Below are positions 1 to 6,239 of a stretch of DNA of 7,737 bases, in pieces (the first letter of the stretch is position 1; the number at the start of each line of letters is the position of its first letter). This DNA comes from Anaerolineales bacterium UBA6663 (GTDB lineage: Bacteria; Chloroflexota; Anaerolineae; Anaerolineales; UBA6663): assembly GCA_002455335.1 (NCBI GenBank), contig DKKP01000127.1:327-8063 (forward strand). Reading direction: 5' to 3'. A program made the position numbers and the translations under genes. The notes below the pieces were generated by a model. The model had not been told where the DNA came from, ran no database searches, and worked only from the letters and a program-made list of their open reading frames with translations.

Positions 1-481
1 CCAGAGCGTAGTGTAGCACCTGGCTACCAAGCCCTTGACCTTGATAGGCGTCGGCCACGGAGGGCGCGAGCGTGCAATCCACCGCCCCATCCAGCTCGAT
101 CCCGCGCTGCGCATAGCGCTCGGTCTCGGCCGCGGTCACCGAGAGCATGAGGATGACGTAGGCGATCACGGCCTCGCTGCCGCCCCCGCGCGCCAGGGCC
201 ACGATGCGCAGCACCCGGGCGGGATCGATCGCGGCGCACAGGGCGTCGGCCGTGGCGTGATCGAGGGGGTGCGGCCCAAACCGTCGGCGGGTCTCGGCCG
301 ACAAACCCGCGAAGTAGGCGCCGAGCTGCACCCGGTCATCGGGCACAAGGGGCCGCACGACAGCCGGCGCGCCGGAGGCCAGCACGATCGCCTTGGCGAG
401 CGACGCCGGTTCCTGTTGCAATTGTGCTAGCAGTTCGCGGACGTCAGCGTTCAAGGCCGTAATCCCCTGGGCGTCACTCAC
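1..481 (-). CDS. GNAT family N-acetyltransferase (C-terminus cut by window edge)
   Basis: Probable acetyl-CoA-dependent N-acetyltransferase; substrate unknown. About 160 residues are visible. After an N-terminal helical stretch of about 40 residues comes a typical GNAT opening (VVRPLVPDDR, then FAGLSAETRRRF, the arrangement seen in GNATs that start with an R-P-x-x-x-D-D strand and helix). Near the left edge lies the acetyl-CoA-binding motif A, ADAYQGQGLGSQVL, which carries the Q-x-x-G-x-G pyrophosphate loop. The rest of the fold lies outside the window. The chosen start is GTG at 481, 9 bases after the DUF2200 stop, and gives MSDAQGITAL. No strong Shine-Dalgarno precedes it, so translation may be coupled to the upstream gene. 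Family assignment is firm; the exact start and the function are not. Confidence 0.85.
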   Translation of the reverse strand, partial: MSDAQGITALNADVRELLAQLQQEPASLAKAIVLASGAPAVVRPLVPDDRVQLGAYFAGLSAETRRRFGPHPLDHATADALCAAIDPARVLRIVALARGGGSEAVIAYVILMLSVTAAETERYAQRGIELDGAVDCTLAPSVADAYQGQGLGSQVLHYAL

Positions 482-490
482 ACCCGACGG

Positions 491-841
491 CTATTGCCGC
501 AGGATCTTGGCCATCGGCCGGCCCTTGGCCAGCGCATCGACCAGCTTGTCGAGGTAACGGATGGCCTGCATCGTCGGCTCCTGGATGTCTTCGACGCGGA
601 CGCCGCAGACCACGCCCTTGATCAGGGACCGCGACGGGTTCAGGCGCGGCGCTTTCGCGAAGAAGGTCTCGAAATCCGTCTCCTTCTTCAGGTGGCCTTC
701 GAACGCCTTCTGGGTGTAACCCGTCAGCCAACGGATGACCTCGTCGACCTCCGCTCGTGTGCGGCCCTTGCGCTCGGCCTTCGTCACGTAATGCGGATAG
801 ACGCTGGCGACACTTGTGGTAAAGATGCGATGTTTTTCCAT
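491..841 (-). CDS. DUF2200 family protein
   Basis: A 116-residue protein that matches, from memory of the family, the whole length of DUF2200. It opens [19 protein letters not shown], followed by [48 protein letters not shown] and a C-terminal [14 protein letters not shown] helix. The family is small, soluble and of unknown function. The frame stays open further upstream, but the ATG at 841 is the start: GGAGGAGT lies 7 bases before it, and the family's conserved MxKHRI begins here. The upstream extension overlaps the end of the SLOG gene and looks like noise. It lies 17 bases after that gene and 9 bases before the left GNAT, so co-transcription is likely. Confidence 0.93.
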   Translation of the reverse strand: MEKHRIFTTSVASVYPHYVTKAERKGRTRAEVDEVIRWLTGYTQKAFEGHLKKETDFETFFAKAPRLNPSRSLIKGVVCGVRVEDIQEPTMQAIRYLDKLVDALAKGRPMAKILRQ

Positions 842-858
842 GGTGTGGACTCCTCCGA

Positions 859-1380
859 TTACACTTCGGCCACCAGCCCGAGCACGCGCAACTGGGCCTC
901 GAGTTCGGCGACTGTGCGCCACGGAAGGATCGGCGCGTTCGCGCGCTCATCGGGCGGGTCGGCGGGCAACGTCTCGGACCAACCGCCGCAGCCGACGAGG
1001 GGCAGCAGCGGCCGCTGATGCAGCCAGGCCAGATTGACTTCCGACTTGGTCCCCGCCCGTCCGCCGATCACGATGCAGGCGTCGCCGGCCAGGGCCATGA
1101 GCAGGTTGCGCGCGTCGCCCATGCCGCAGGGCACGACCACGGTCGCCGGCCACTCCGGCGGCGGCATCTGATCGGGTGGGATGATGCTGAGCACAAGGCC
1201 GTTGGCCTGCAGCGCCCGTTCGGCGGCGACCCGGGTCGCGGGGCTGCCGCAGCCGCTGACCACCGTGATGCCCAGCCGTGCCAGCGCCTGGCCCGCGTCG
1301 CCCGCGAGTTCATAAGCGCGCGAGCCGGGCTCGGCACTGCCGAGGATGCTGACCTGAACTTTGCGATGACGGATCGACAT
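859..1380 (-). CDS. TIGR00725-type SLOG/LOG-like nucleotide-binding protein
   Basis: A 173-residue Rossmann-like protein of the SLOG superfamily (the DprA/Smf and LOG 'lysine decarboxylase' group, TIGR00725-like). VQVSILGS (8-15) is the first strand. VSGCG at 41-45 replaces the usual SGGG turn. [21 protein letters not shown] leads into GGRAGTKSE (106-114), the family's GGxxGTxxE phosphate/ribose-binding signature, followed by [18 protein letters not shown]. Such proteins bind nucleotides; LOG members release cytokinin bases from their ribotides, but the activity of this subgroup is not established. The start is ATG at 1380 with AAGGA 5 bases upstream. The frame is open much further upstream, but there it only shadows the acetyltransferase gene. 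It is 32 bases downstream of the tandem GNAT gene. Confidence 0.88.
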   Translation of the reverse strand: MSIRHRKVQVSILGSAEPGSRAYELAGDAGQALARLGITVVSGCGSPATRVAAERALQANGLVLSIIPPDQMPPPEWPATVVVPCGMGDARNLLMALAGDACIVIGGRAGTKSEVNLAWLHQRPLLPLVGCGGWSETLPADPPDERANAPILPWRTVAELEAQLRVLGLVAEV

Positions 1381-1412
1381 ACCTGTCCTTTCGGCGCGGC
1401 CCGCGGCCGGGC

Positions 1413-2366
1413 TTAGAGATCCTTCTGGCACTGCTGCCATTCGGGATCCCGCGCGTAGCCCAGCTTGTTGAATAGCGCCTGCATTTCGATGTTCTGGATC
1501 GCCGTACACGTCTTGAGCCGCGCGCAGCCCCTGGCCTGGGCATAGCGGATCCCGCGCAGTTGCAGCGCCAGGCCGATCCCCTGGCGCCGGTAGGCCCGCC
1601 GCACGCCAAGCAGCCCGCCCCAAACCGTATCGCTTCCCGGATCCTGACCCAACTCGCGCAGCCCCACGTAGACGCCGTCGTGGATCGCGACCGAGTACGC
1701 ATCCGGCAGGAGCGTCGGGTCGTTCAGGCTCCACCTGACCCATTCGTCAAAGGCCTGCGGCTCGATCCGCGTATCTTCCTGGGGCACGTCCGCCGCCGTT
1801 TCCCAGTACAGCTGATACAGGCGCTCGTCCCGTCCGGGATCGGTCTCGAGCTCGCGCAGCGACTTGATCTCGATGCCCTTGCGCCGCAGCCGCGCCTCGA
1901 GATCGGCGTACGGCGTCGGGTCAAAGGCCTGTACATCCAGATGGACGGGCGTCTCGCGGAACACCTCGCGAAACCCGTGTCGAACCAGGAAACGGTACCC
2001 GGCCGGCAAATTCATAAACGCGTTGGCGCGCAACACTTTGGGCTGCAGGGGCTCCAGCGCGGCCAGCACCGTCTCGAACAGGGCGTTGCCGATCCCCTGC
2101 CGCTGATCGGCCGGTCGCACCTCGACGTTCACGTAGAAGCGGTTCGGGTGATAGTCGAGGCTGCTCTGCCAGTACTGGCCAAAGCCCACCACGGCGCCCT
2201 CGCGATCGGCGACCCAGCGTCGCCACAGGCACTTCGGGTTTCGCCGACGATCGGCCTCTGCCCAGCCGTCCGCCGTGGGTGGCTGCTCGGGCCACACCAC
2301 GCCAAGGCTGTCATGGATCTGAACCAGCGCCGCGTAATCCGAGGAGTCAAACGCGCGAATGATCAT
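1413..2366 (-). CDS. Tandem two-domain GNAT N-acetyltransferase
   Basis: A 317-residue protein with two consecutive GNAT folds. The first (about 1-145) begins MIIRAFDSSDYAALVQIHDS and carries FYVNVEVRPADQRQGIGNALF, with the acyl-CoA loop QRQGIG at 88-93. The second (about 165-317) carries LLGVRRAYRRQGIGLALQL, with its loop at 260-265, and ends with TAIQNIEMQALFNKLGY, the usual GNAT terminal Asn-helix-LGY/F feature. Both loops look intact, unlike many double GNATs in which one copy has degenerated. Two-domain GNATs include mycothiol synthase (MshD), but nothing here identifies that substrate. The ATG at 2366 has a CAGGAG sequence only 3 bases upstream, which is short but places the IRAF strand at the proper N-terminal position. 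Substrate unknown. Confidence 0.9.
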   Translation of the reverse strand: MIIRAFDSSDYAALVQIHDSLGVVWPEQPPTADGWAEADRRRNPKCLWRRWVADREGAVVGFGQYWQSSLDYHPNRFYVNVEVRPADQRQGIGNALFETVLAALEPLQPKVLRANAFMNLPAGYRFLVRHGFREVFRETPVHLDVQAFDPTPYADLEARLRRKGIEIKSLRELETDPGRDERLYQLYWETAADVPQEDTRIEPQAFDEWVRWSLNDPTLLPDAYSVAIHDGVYVGLRELGQDPGSDTVWGGLLGVRRAYRRQGIGLALQLRGIRYAQARGCARLKTCTAIQNIEMQALFNKLGYARDPEWQQCQKDL

Positions 2367-2405
2367 GGGCTCCTGATGCGTCAGAGACGCGCCTGGCTGG
2401 GCCGC

Positions 2406-2594
2406 CTAGAGCAGGCGCACCTCCGAGAACTGCGGAAAGCCGCCCCAGGCCAGGCCCCAGCCGGCGAAGAGCAGCACGGCCACCAGACAGGCGAGGCCGA
2501 AGAAGGCGAGCACTGGCACATCCTCGTGCGGTTCAAGGTACACGCGGCCGCATGCCTTGAAGATCGCGTTCCAGGGGTTCGTCACTTGAGACAC
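2406..2594 (-). CDS. Small single-pass membrane protein, methyltransferase-like N-terminus
   Basis: A 62-residue reading frame starting with GTG at 2594, with GGAG 5 bases upstream. Residues 28-53 (VLAFFGLACLVAVLLFAGWG and following) form one strongly hydrophobic helix, and a short tail FPQFSEVRLL ends the protein. The first 26 residues, NPWNAIFKACGRVYLEPHEDVP, closely resemble from memory the opening of a class I SAM-dependent methyltransferase family (W-x-x-I-F-x-x-x-G-x-V-F-x-E-P-H-E-D-x-P). In those enzymes a Rossmann fold follows, not a membrane helix. Reading the two other frames after this point does not restore a methyltransferase, so a simple frameshift does not explain it. It may be a remnant fused to a membrane segment, or a genuine small membrane protein. 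The Shine-Dalgarno and spacing to neighbours favour a translated gene. Confidence 0.6.
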   Translation of the reverse strand: MSQVTNPWNAIFKACGRVYLEPHEDVPVLAFFGLACLVAVLLFAGWGLAWGGFPQFSEVRLL

Positions 2595-2646
2595 AGGTTC
2601 TCCAGGCTACACAGGTCGGCGCATGGGCAGCGCGCCCGCAGAACCT
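2595..2646. repeat. 7-bp perfect inverted repeat in the gap before the small membrane protein
   Basis: AGGTTCT at 2595-2601 and AGAACCT at 2640-2646 are exact reverse complements separated by 38 bases. On the minus strand the pair lies between the VOC stop and the GTG start of the small membrane protein, and the start-proximal arm overlaps its Shine-Dalgarno. Folding could partly mask that site. The stem is short and the loop long, so chance is a reasonable explanation. It lacks the RYYYAAC/GTTRRRY core pairs of an integron attC. Confidence 0.3.
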
Positions 2647-2656
2647 TGGATCGGCC

Positions 2657-3058
2657 TCACTCCGGCGGATGTTGACCCACGATGTTACCAGCGGCATCCG
2701 TTCGTAGGCGGCCTTTGCTCAGGTCAAGCAGCACCAGTTCATTGTCCCAGGGATCGCTCACGACCACGCAGCGGCCGATCCGGATGTCAAAGGCCGGAAC
2801 TCGCACGTGCCCGCCGGCCCGTTCCACGATCTGGGCCGCTTCATCGGCCGAGCCGACCAGGAGATCGACCTCGAGGCCCGGGTGCTCGGTCTGCAAAACG
2901 ATCTCGGTGTCCGTGTCAGACAGGCTCAGACCGGCCTCCGTCTCGGTGCGCCACACGAGGCCCAGCCCAAGCTGGTCGCGGTAGAACGCCAGGGCGGCCT
3001 CCAGATCGGGCACACCCAACCGAACACAATCCACTTTGCGAAAGAGCGGTGAGTGCAT
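2657..3058 (-). CDS. VOC (glyoxalase/bleomycin-resistance fold) family protein
   Basis: A 133-residue VOC-superfamily protein with two beta-alpha-beta-beta-beta modules. The first is KVDCVRLGVPDLEAALAFYRDQLGL through TEIVLQTEHPG. The second runs from VDLLVGSADEAAQIVERAGG through GRCVVVSDPWDNELVLLDLSKG. VOC proteins include glyoxalase I, extradiol dioxygenases and antibiotic-binding resistance proteins. The substrate cannot be read here. The position that is usually the first metal-ligand His (H-V-x-L) is Cys11, while the C-terminal Glu of DNELVLLD is kept. The protein may therefore bind a different metal set or act as a binding protein. The ATG at 3058 has GAGGAC 7 bases upstream. It lies 15 bases after the ABM gene and is probably co-transcribed with it. 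Confidence 0.9.
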   Translation of the reverse strand: MHSPLFRKVDCVRLGVPDLEAALAFYRDQLGLGLVWRTETEAGLSLSDTDTEIVLQTEHPGLEVDLLVGSADEAAQIVERAGGHVRVPAFDIRIGRCVVVSDPWDNELVLLDLSKGRLRTDAAGNIVGQHPPE

Positions 3059-3073
3059 CGTCGAAGTCCTCGG

Positions 3074-3370
3074 CTAGGCCGCCAACCCGTGGCCGCCGAT
3101 GGGCTCGGTCTCATACCGTTCGCCGAAGGCCGCGATCAAGGGCCGCCCCAGGGCGATGGCCGCCTGTACGCCGGGCAGCGCCAGCGACGCCCGATGGCTC
3201 GCCGCGTCCTGCCAGACCTCGGTCACCCACAGGGCGTCGGCGTCCGTGGGATCGTTCGCCACGATGTAGCTGAAGCAACCCGGCAGGCCGCGCAGGCCGT
3301 CGAGCAGGATTGCCGCCAGTTCGGCCCGCCGCCCGGGTATCGCCTTGATCTTGCCGATCAATCCATACAT
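3074..3370 (-). CDS. Antibiotic biosynthesis monooxygenase (ABM) domain protein
   Basis: A 98-residue protein consisting of one ABM (dimeric alpha-beta barrel) domain. It shows MYGLIGKIKAIPGRRAELAAIL, then LPGCFSYIVANDPTDADALWVTEVW, then SHRASLALPGVQAAIALGRPL. This order of strand, helix, G-C-x-x-Y strand, W-V-x-E-x-W strand and terminal helix is characteristic. Members include quinol monooxygenases such as YgiN and ActVA-Orf6-like enzymes, which need no metal or cofactor; many others are uncharacterised. The ATG at 3370 has AAGGAGT 7 bases upstream. It sits 48 bases downstream of the membrane methyltransferase-like gene and 15 bases upstream of the VOC gene. Both neighbours act on small molecules in their families, but a shared substrate is only conjecture. 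Confidence 0.88.
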   Translation of the reverse strand: MYGLIGKIKAIPGRRAELAAILLDGLRGLPGCFSYIVANDPTDADALWVTEVWQDAASHRASLALPGVQAAIALGRPLIAAFGERYETEPIGGHGLAA

Positions 3371-3418
3371 GCTGTGTACTCCTTGGTGATCCGCCCACTG
3401 GGAGGACCTCCATTCGCG

Positions 3419-3943
3419 TCATTCGCGGAACTCGCGGCCAGACTCCGGAGCTGACAACTCGCCCGTGCGCACACCGATCCAACGGCACACCGTGTTGGCA
3501 TATCTCTGATACGCGCCGTTGAACTTCGCGCCGAGATAGCGCTCTTCGGGAGCGATGAGCAGGGCGTTGCAGGCAATCACACCCGGCACGAGCAGCAGCA
3601 GCACCCAGGCCAGGTTGAACAGCAGCCCAAAGCCCGCCAACACCATCACACCGCCCACATACAGCGGGTTCCTGGAGATCGCGAACACGCCGGTTGTCAC
3701 GAGTCGGCTCGTCGGCCGCCCGGGGTCGGTGGGCTGGCCAAAGCGCGCGAATTGCCGACGCGCCAGTACGACGAAGGCCAGGCCCGCAATCGCCGTCACC
3801 GCGCCGATCCCGGCCGCGACCGGTGCCCCGGCGCCAAACGGGAGGGACCAGGGAATGACGATCTGAAGCAGACCGGCGACGGCCAGGGGTAGACCGAATA
3901 CGACCTCGAAGATCTGCCACCATCGCCGATGCGCTGCGTCCAT
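3419..3943 (-). CDS. Isoprenylcysteine carboxylmethyltransferase-like integral membrane protein
   Basis: A 174-residue multi-pass membrane protein of the ICMT/PEMT-like methyltransferase family. Hydrophobic segments are IFEVVFGLPLAVAGLLQIVI, PVAAGIGAVTAIAGLAFVVL and the long pair VGGVMVLAGFGLLFNLAWVL plus the following LLLVPGVIACNALL. The SAM-side signature is LVTTGVFAISRNPLYVG. Near the C-terminus is EERYLGAKFNGAYQRYANTV followed by CRWI, the family's E-x(n)-Y-x-x-Y-x-x-x-V-x-R-W motif. Bacterial members methylate small or lipophilic acceptors that are mostly unknown. The frame continues upstream to a TTG at 3970, but the ATG at 3943 has GGAGAG 6 bases before it and is preferred. The segment CGCGAATG is repeated across the stop codon (3411-3427), a minor oddity. 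Confidence 0.88.
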   Translation of the reverse strand: MDAAHRRWWQIFEVVFGLPLAVAGLLQIVIPWSLPFGAGAPVAAGIGAVTAIAGLAFVVLARRQFARFGQPTDPGRPTSRLVTTGVFAISRNPLYVGGVMVLAGFGLLFNLAWVLLLLVPGVIACNALLIAPEERYLGAKFNGAYQRYANTVCRWIGVRTGELSAPESGREFRE

Positions 3944-3960
3944 CCGTTTCTCTCCATTCG

Positions 3961-3971
3961 CTTGTGACAAG
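3961..3971. repeat. 11-base interrupted palindrome CTTGT-G-ACAAG
   Basis: The bases CTTGTGACAAG form 5-base arms around one central base, 17 bases upstream of the ATG of the membrane methyltransferase-like gene. It could be a small operator-like site or part of a hairpin, but a match of this size also occurs by chance. No promoter elements were found around it. Confidence 0.2.
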
Positions 3972-4009
3972 CTGCGCTGCCGGCCCGCTTGGCCCCGACG
4001 AGCGCCGGG

Positions 4010-4762
4010 TCAGCCGGCCCGCGTCGCCGACTGGCTCAACGTGCGGACCCATTCGGCGTCCATCCGGCTCAGACGCGCCTTCTTCAGGTTCGCGCTGATG
4101 ATCCAACGTACGTCCTGGTTGGGGCTCGTCGCCCACTTCTCCAGCCTGCGCTTGCCGGGTTCGGGAAGTGCTGCAACGACCACGCTCCAACAATACCCCA
4201 GTCCCTGGCGTAACGTCTTGAACGCTGGGCTCCGACGATCCGTTGCGCTCTCCACCGACGCCGTGATCGTGTCCAGGACCTCCAACGCCGCTGCGGCGTG
4301 TCTGGCCTGAACCAGAAGCCGGGGCTCCGAGAGCGCGGCGGCGGCGGCCCTTTGCTCAAGTCGCGTCCCCTTGGCCCAGGACTGTGCGATCGCCACCAGC
4401 CTGTCCATATCGACATCGCCCAGACGCTGGAGCGCCAGCGCGACGCCTTCGCGAAGGCGCCAGCGCGGGTCCGAGGCGTGTTGGCGCAGGATCGCTGATA
4501 CGCTCATATCGCCCTCGGCCAGCAGACGCCCGAACCCAACGACCGCGCAAAACGCGAGGAACTCGCCCGGCGTATTGGTGGGCGCCCGATCCGTTGTGTT
4601 GGCGATGTACGCCTCATACAGACGCCGATCCCCTTCGTCCGCGACCGCTTGCGCCAGCTCAAGGTTGGCCCGCGGCCCTGGCAGCCCTGACTCTTGCAGC
4701 AGGTACGGCTCCCACAGCTCGAGACCACGCAGTCGAACCCGGTACTCGTCAACCCTCGACAC
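4010..4762 (-). CDS. HEAT-repeat-like helical protein
   Basis: A 250-residue, almost wholly alpha-helical protein. The ends of its helices repeat the HEAT pattern, for example ASDPRWRLREGVALALQRLG (about 96-115), LEQRAAAAALSEPRLL and SPNQDVRWIISANLKKARL (about 213-231), the D-x-x-W-R-x-R/x-x-x-x-x-L type. The overall arrangement, including the opening ELWEPYLLQESGLPGPRANL, is that of a family annotated as HEAT repeat domain-containing. AlkD-type DNA alkylation repair enzymes share this fold, but I see no catalytic signature that would make it one. A protein- or nucleic-acid-binding scaffold is the safest description. The GTG start at 4762 has AGAGGGGG 4 bases upstream; no ATG lies in frame at that point. 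Neighbours are 59 bases upstream and 66 bases downstream. Confidence 0.82.
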   Translation of the reverse strand: MSRVDEYRVRLRGLELWEPYLLQESGLPGPRANLELAQAVADEGDRRLYEAYIANTTDRAPTNTPGEFLAFCAVVGFGRLLAEGDMSVSAILRQHASDPRWRLREGVALALQRLGDVDMDRLVAIAQSWAKGTRLEQRAAAAALSEPRLLVQARHAAAALEVLDTITASVESATDRRSPAFKTLRQGLGYCWSVVVAALPEPGKRRLEKWATSPNQDVRWIISANLKKARLSRMDAEWVRTLSQSATRAG

Positions 4763-4821
4763 GGTTCCCCCTCTTCATGGCATCGCCCCCAGGAAGCGTG
4801 CGATCGCCGGGGCGGCGCGCA

Positions 4822-5436
4822 TCAACGTCGTGGTGGGCGCTGCCATTCCTGGATGAGCAACCCGGTGAGGCATTCATCCTTGATGAGGCCATCCGCCAGG
4901 CAACGATAGGCCTGTCGCCTCAGGCCCTCCGGCCTATACCCGAGTTTCTCCTGCATGGCCTGTGAGGCCGTATTTCCTGGAAAGTACCCGTTCTCGAGTT
5001 TCCGAAGACCCAGATCCTCAAAAGCAAAGCGGATCTTCTCGCCAAAGGCTTCCAGACCATACCCGTGCCCTTGATAGTGGGCATTCAACCAGATCCCGCC
5101 GCCGGCGGTCCCATGGAGCCGACTGATCCGGGTCAGGCTCACACCGCCAATCGCTTTGCGCTCGCTCCGCAGCTCAATCGCCAGCTCGTACCCGGTGCGC
5201 TCGGGGCCGGCTTCCGCCAACCGCGCGCAGTAGGCCAGCCACTGCTCGGCGGCCTCCACCGTATACGGGTGGGGCACAAGGGCAAGCCATTGAGCCACGC
5301 CGAGGTCGTTGAGGCCCTCGACGAGGTCCGGGATGTCGCTGGCCGTCCACTCCCGCAGGACAAGGCGCTGCGTCTCAAGCCGGAGACGGCCATCGCTCGA
5401 ACCGGCAGAAGGAGCGTCGGAGGGTTGTTGGAACAT
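4822..5436 (-). CDS. RimJ/RimL-type GNAT N-acetyltransferase
   Basis: A 204-residue acetyltransferase of the Acetyltransf_3 (RimJ/RimL) branch. It opens with LRLETQRLVLREWTASDIPDL, the L-x-T-x-R-L-x-L-R strand of that group. It then has IGGVSLTRI, the motif A strand and loop GIWLNAHYQGHGYGLEAF with Q-G-H-G-Y-G for acetyl-CoA, and the late feature GNTASQAMQEKLGYRPEGL with the conserved Asn. RimJ/RimL proteins acetylate ribosomal protein N-termini, but many family members modify other amines. The frame is open to a farther ATG at 5481; the ATG at 5436 is chosen because AGGAAG lies 6 bases upstream and it follows the methyltransferase stop by 2 bases, which suggests translational coupling. A Ser/Gly-rich leader of about 15 residues precedes the domain. 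Confidence 0.88.
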   Translation of the reverse strand: MFQQPSDAPSAGSSDGRLRLETQRLVLREWTASDIPDLVEGLNDLGVAQWLALVPHPYTVEAAEQWLAYCARLAEAGPERTGYELAIELRSERKAIGGVSLTRISRLHGTAGGGIWLNAHYQGHGYGLEAFGEKIRFAFEDLGLRKLENGYFPGNTASQAMQEKLGYRPEGLRRQAYRCLADGLIKDECLTGLLIQEWQRPPRR

Positions 5437-5438
5437 CG

Positions 5439-6146
5439 TCAACTTCCTGGAGCCCGCCTGACCCACCAGATCCCCGTGCACTCTGGCAACACGACGCCGT
5501 GTTCATTCTGCCGGATCTTCGCCACCATGTCGTCGCCAAAGAAGAACCGCGTGAGGGAGTCGGCCTCCGCGTTGTCGCGAAATAAATAGTCGGTCCGAAC
5601 CCACAGGTGCTCAAACCCGACCGCCTGCAGATAGGCGTAGTAGGCGGCCAGCCCGGCCGGCGCCTCGGGTTCTTCGCGCCCCGTCCCCAGGGTCTCGATC
5701 AGGATCAGGGCTCCGCCGGGTCGGACGATGCGCCGCATCTCGAGCAGGGCCTTGCTCAGCTCGCCTTCCCAGGACAGGTCGTTCTCCACGACCAGGTAGC
5801 ACACACTCCAGCCAGACAGCACGATGTCGGCCACGCCATCGCCCAGCGGGACCTGGCGATGGTCGGCAACGGCGATCCGCCAATTCGTGTCACGACCTTC
5901 CTGGAGTTTGACCCGCGCCAGATCTAGCATAGGGCGCGACAGGTCAAAGGCGTGGACGTCCTTCACGATCGGCGCCACCAATCGGGTCAGGCGCCCCGTG
6001 CCCGCACCCAGTTCGGCCACCGTGAGGCCGGCGAATGCGCCGATCTGTTGCAGCGCCGGCAACAAATGGCCCTGGTAATCTTCGCGCGACACCAGCTGTT
6101 CGTATTGGTCAGCCTGCCGGCGATAGATCTCGGCGTGGTCGGGCAT
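5439..6146 (-). CDS. Class I SAM-dependent methyltransferase
   Basis: A 235-residue soluble methyltransferase. After an N-terminal helix-rich part (EIYRRQADQYEQLV) comes motif I, VAELGAGTGRL, at 43-53, with the E-x-G-x-G-x-G SAM-binding loop. DVHAFDLSRPML follows, with D68 as the probable adenosine-ribose acidic residue. The remaining landmarks are DIVLSGWSVCYL (motif after strand 4) and VRPGGALILIETLG (strand 5/post-motif). The family (Methyltransf_11/25-like) acts on many small molecules, and the acceptor is unknown. The ATG at 6146 follows a GGAGGGG run closely. The gene ends 2 bases before the GNAT, so the two are probably expressed together, possibly modifying the same type of amine substrate; that link is inference only. 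Confidence 0.9.
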   Translation of the reverse strand: MPDHAEIYRRQADQYEQLVSREDYQGHLLPALQQIGAFAGLTVAELGAGTGRLTRLVAPIVKDVHAFDLSRPMLDLARVKLQEGRDTNWRIAVADHRQVPLGDGVADIVLSGWSVCYLVVENDLSWEGELSKALLEMRRIVRPGGALILIETLGTGREEPEAPAGLAAYYAYLQAVGFEHLWVRTDYLFRDNAEADSLTRFFFGDDMVAKIRQNEHGVVLPECTGIWWVRRAPGS

Positions 6147-6239
6147 GCCCCCCTCCAGGTCTCGGAGCCGTTCCGCGGCCCTCAGTCGTTGCGCGGCGGT
6201 CGGCCCGGAACACGATCGGCACTCGGCGAAAGCCGGTGG
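6147..6239. other. 93-base intergenic gap, no gene recognised
   Basis: The stretch between the class I methyltransferase and the kinase remnant is GC-rich and shows no convincing reading frame, hairpin or promoter. It may be the decayed end of the kinase gene or spacer. I see nothing else in it. Confidence 0.4.

Noticed and set aside
1381..1743. N-terminal extension of the SLOG protein
   Set aside because: The extension shadows the tandem GNAT coding sequence; the ATG at 1380 has a proper ribosome-binding site and matches the family start.
2378..2390. GCGTC-AGA-GACGC hairpin between the small membrane gene and the tandem GNAT
   Set aside because: The stem is five pairs with no T run, so a terminator is not supported.
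1560..2675. A 371-codon plus-strand open frame opposite the tandem GNAT
   Set aside because: It is antisense to a gene with two clear GNAT motifs, has no recognisable domain, and long antisense frames are expected in high-GC DNA.
3979..4022. Ten-base direct repeat GCCGGCCCGC at 3979-3988 and 4013-4022
   Set aside because: Only two copies of a low-complexity GC-rich word in a GC-rich sequence; chance is sufficient.
3111..4193. A 360-codon minus-strand frame across the ABM, membrane methyltransferase and HEAT-like genes
   Set aside because: It overlaps three well-supported genes in another frame and its translation is Arg/Gly/Pro-rich low-information sequence.
4010..4762. Calling the HEAT-like protein an AlkD DNA glycosylase
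   Set aside because: The helical repeat pattern alone is shared with many scaffolds and no catalytic residues of AlkD could be placed.
2367..4821. Integron attC sites between the cassette-like genes
   Set aside because: Gaps are mostly too short, and I found no paired RYYYAAC/GTTRRRY cores at the gene ends.
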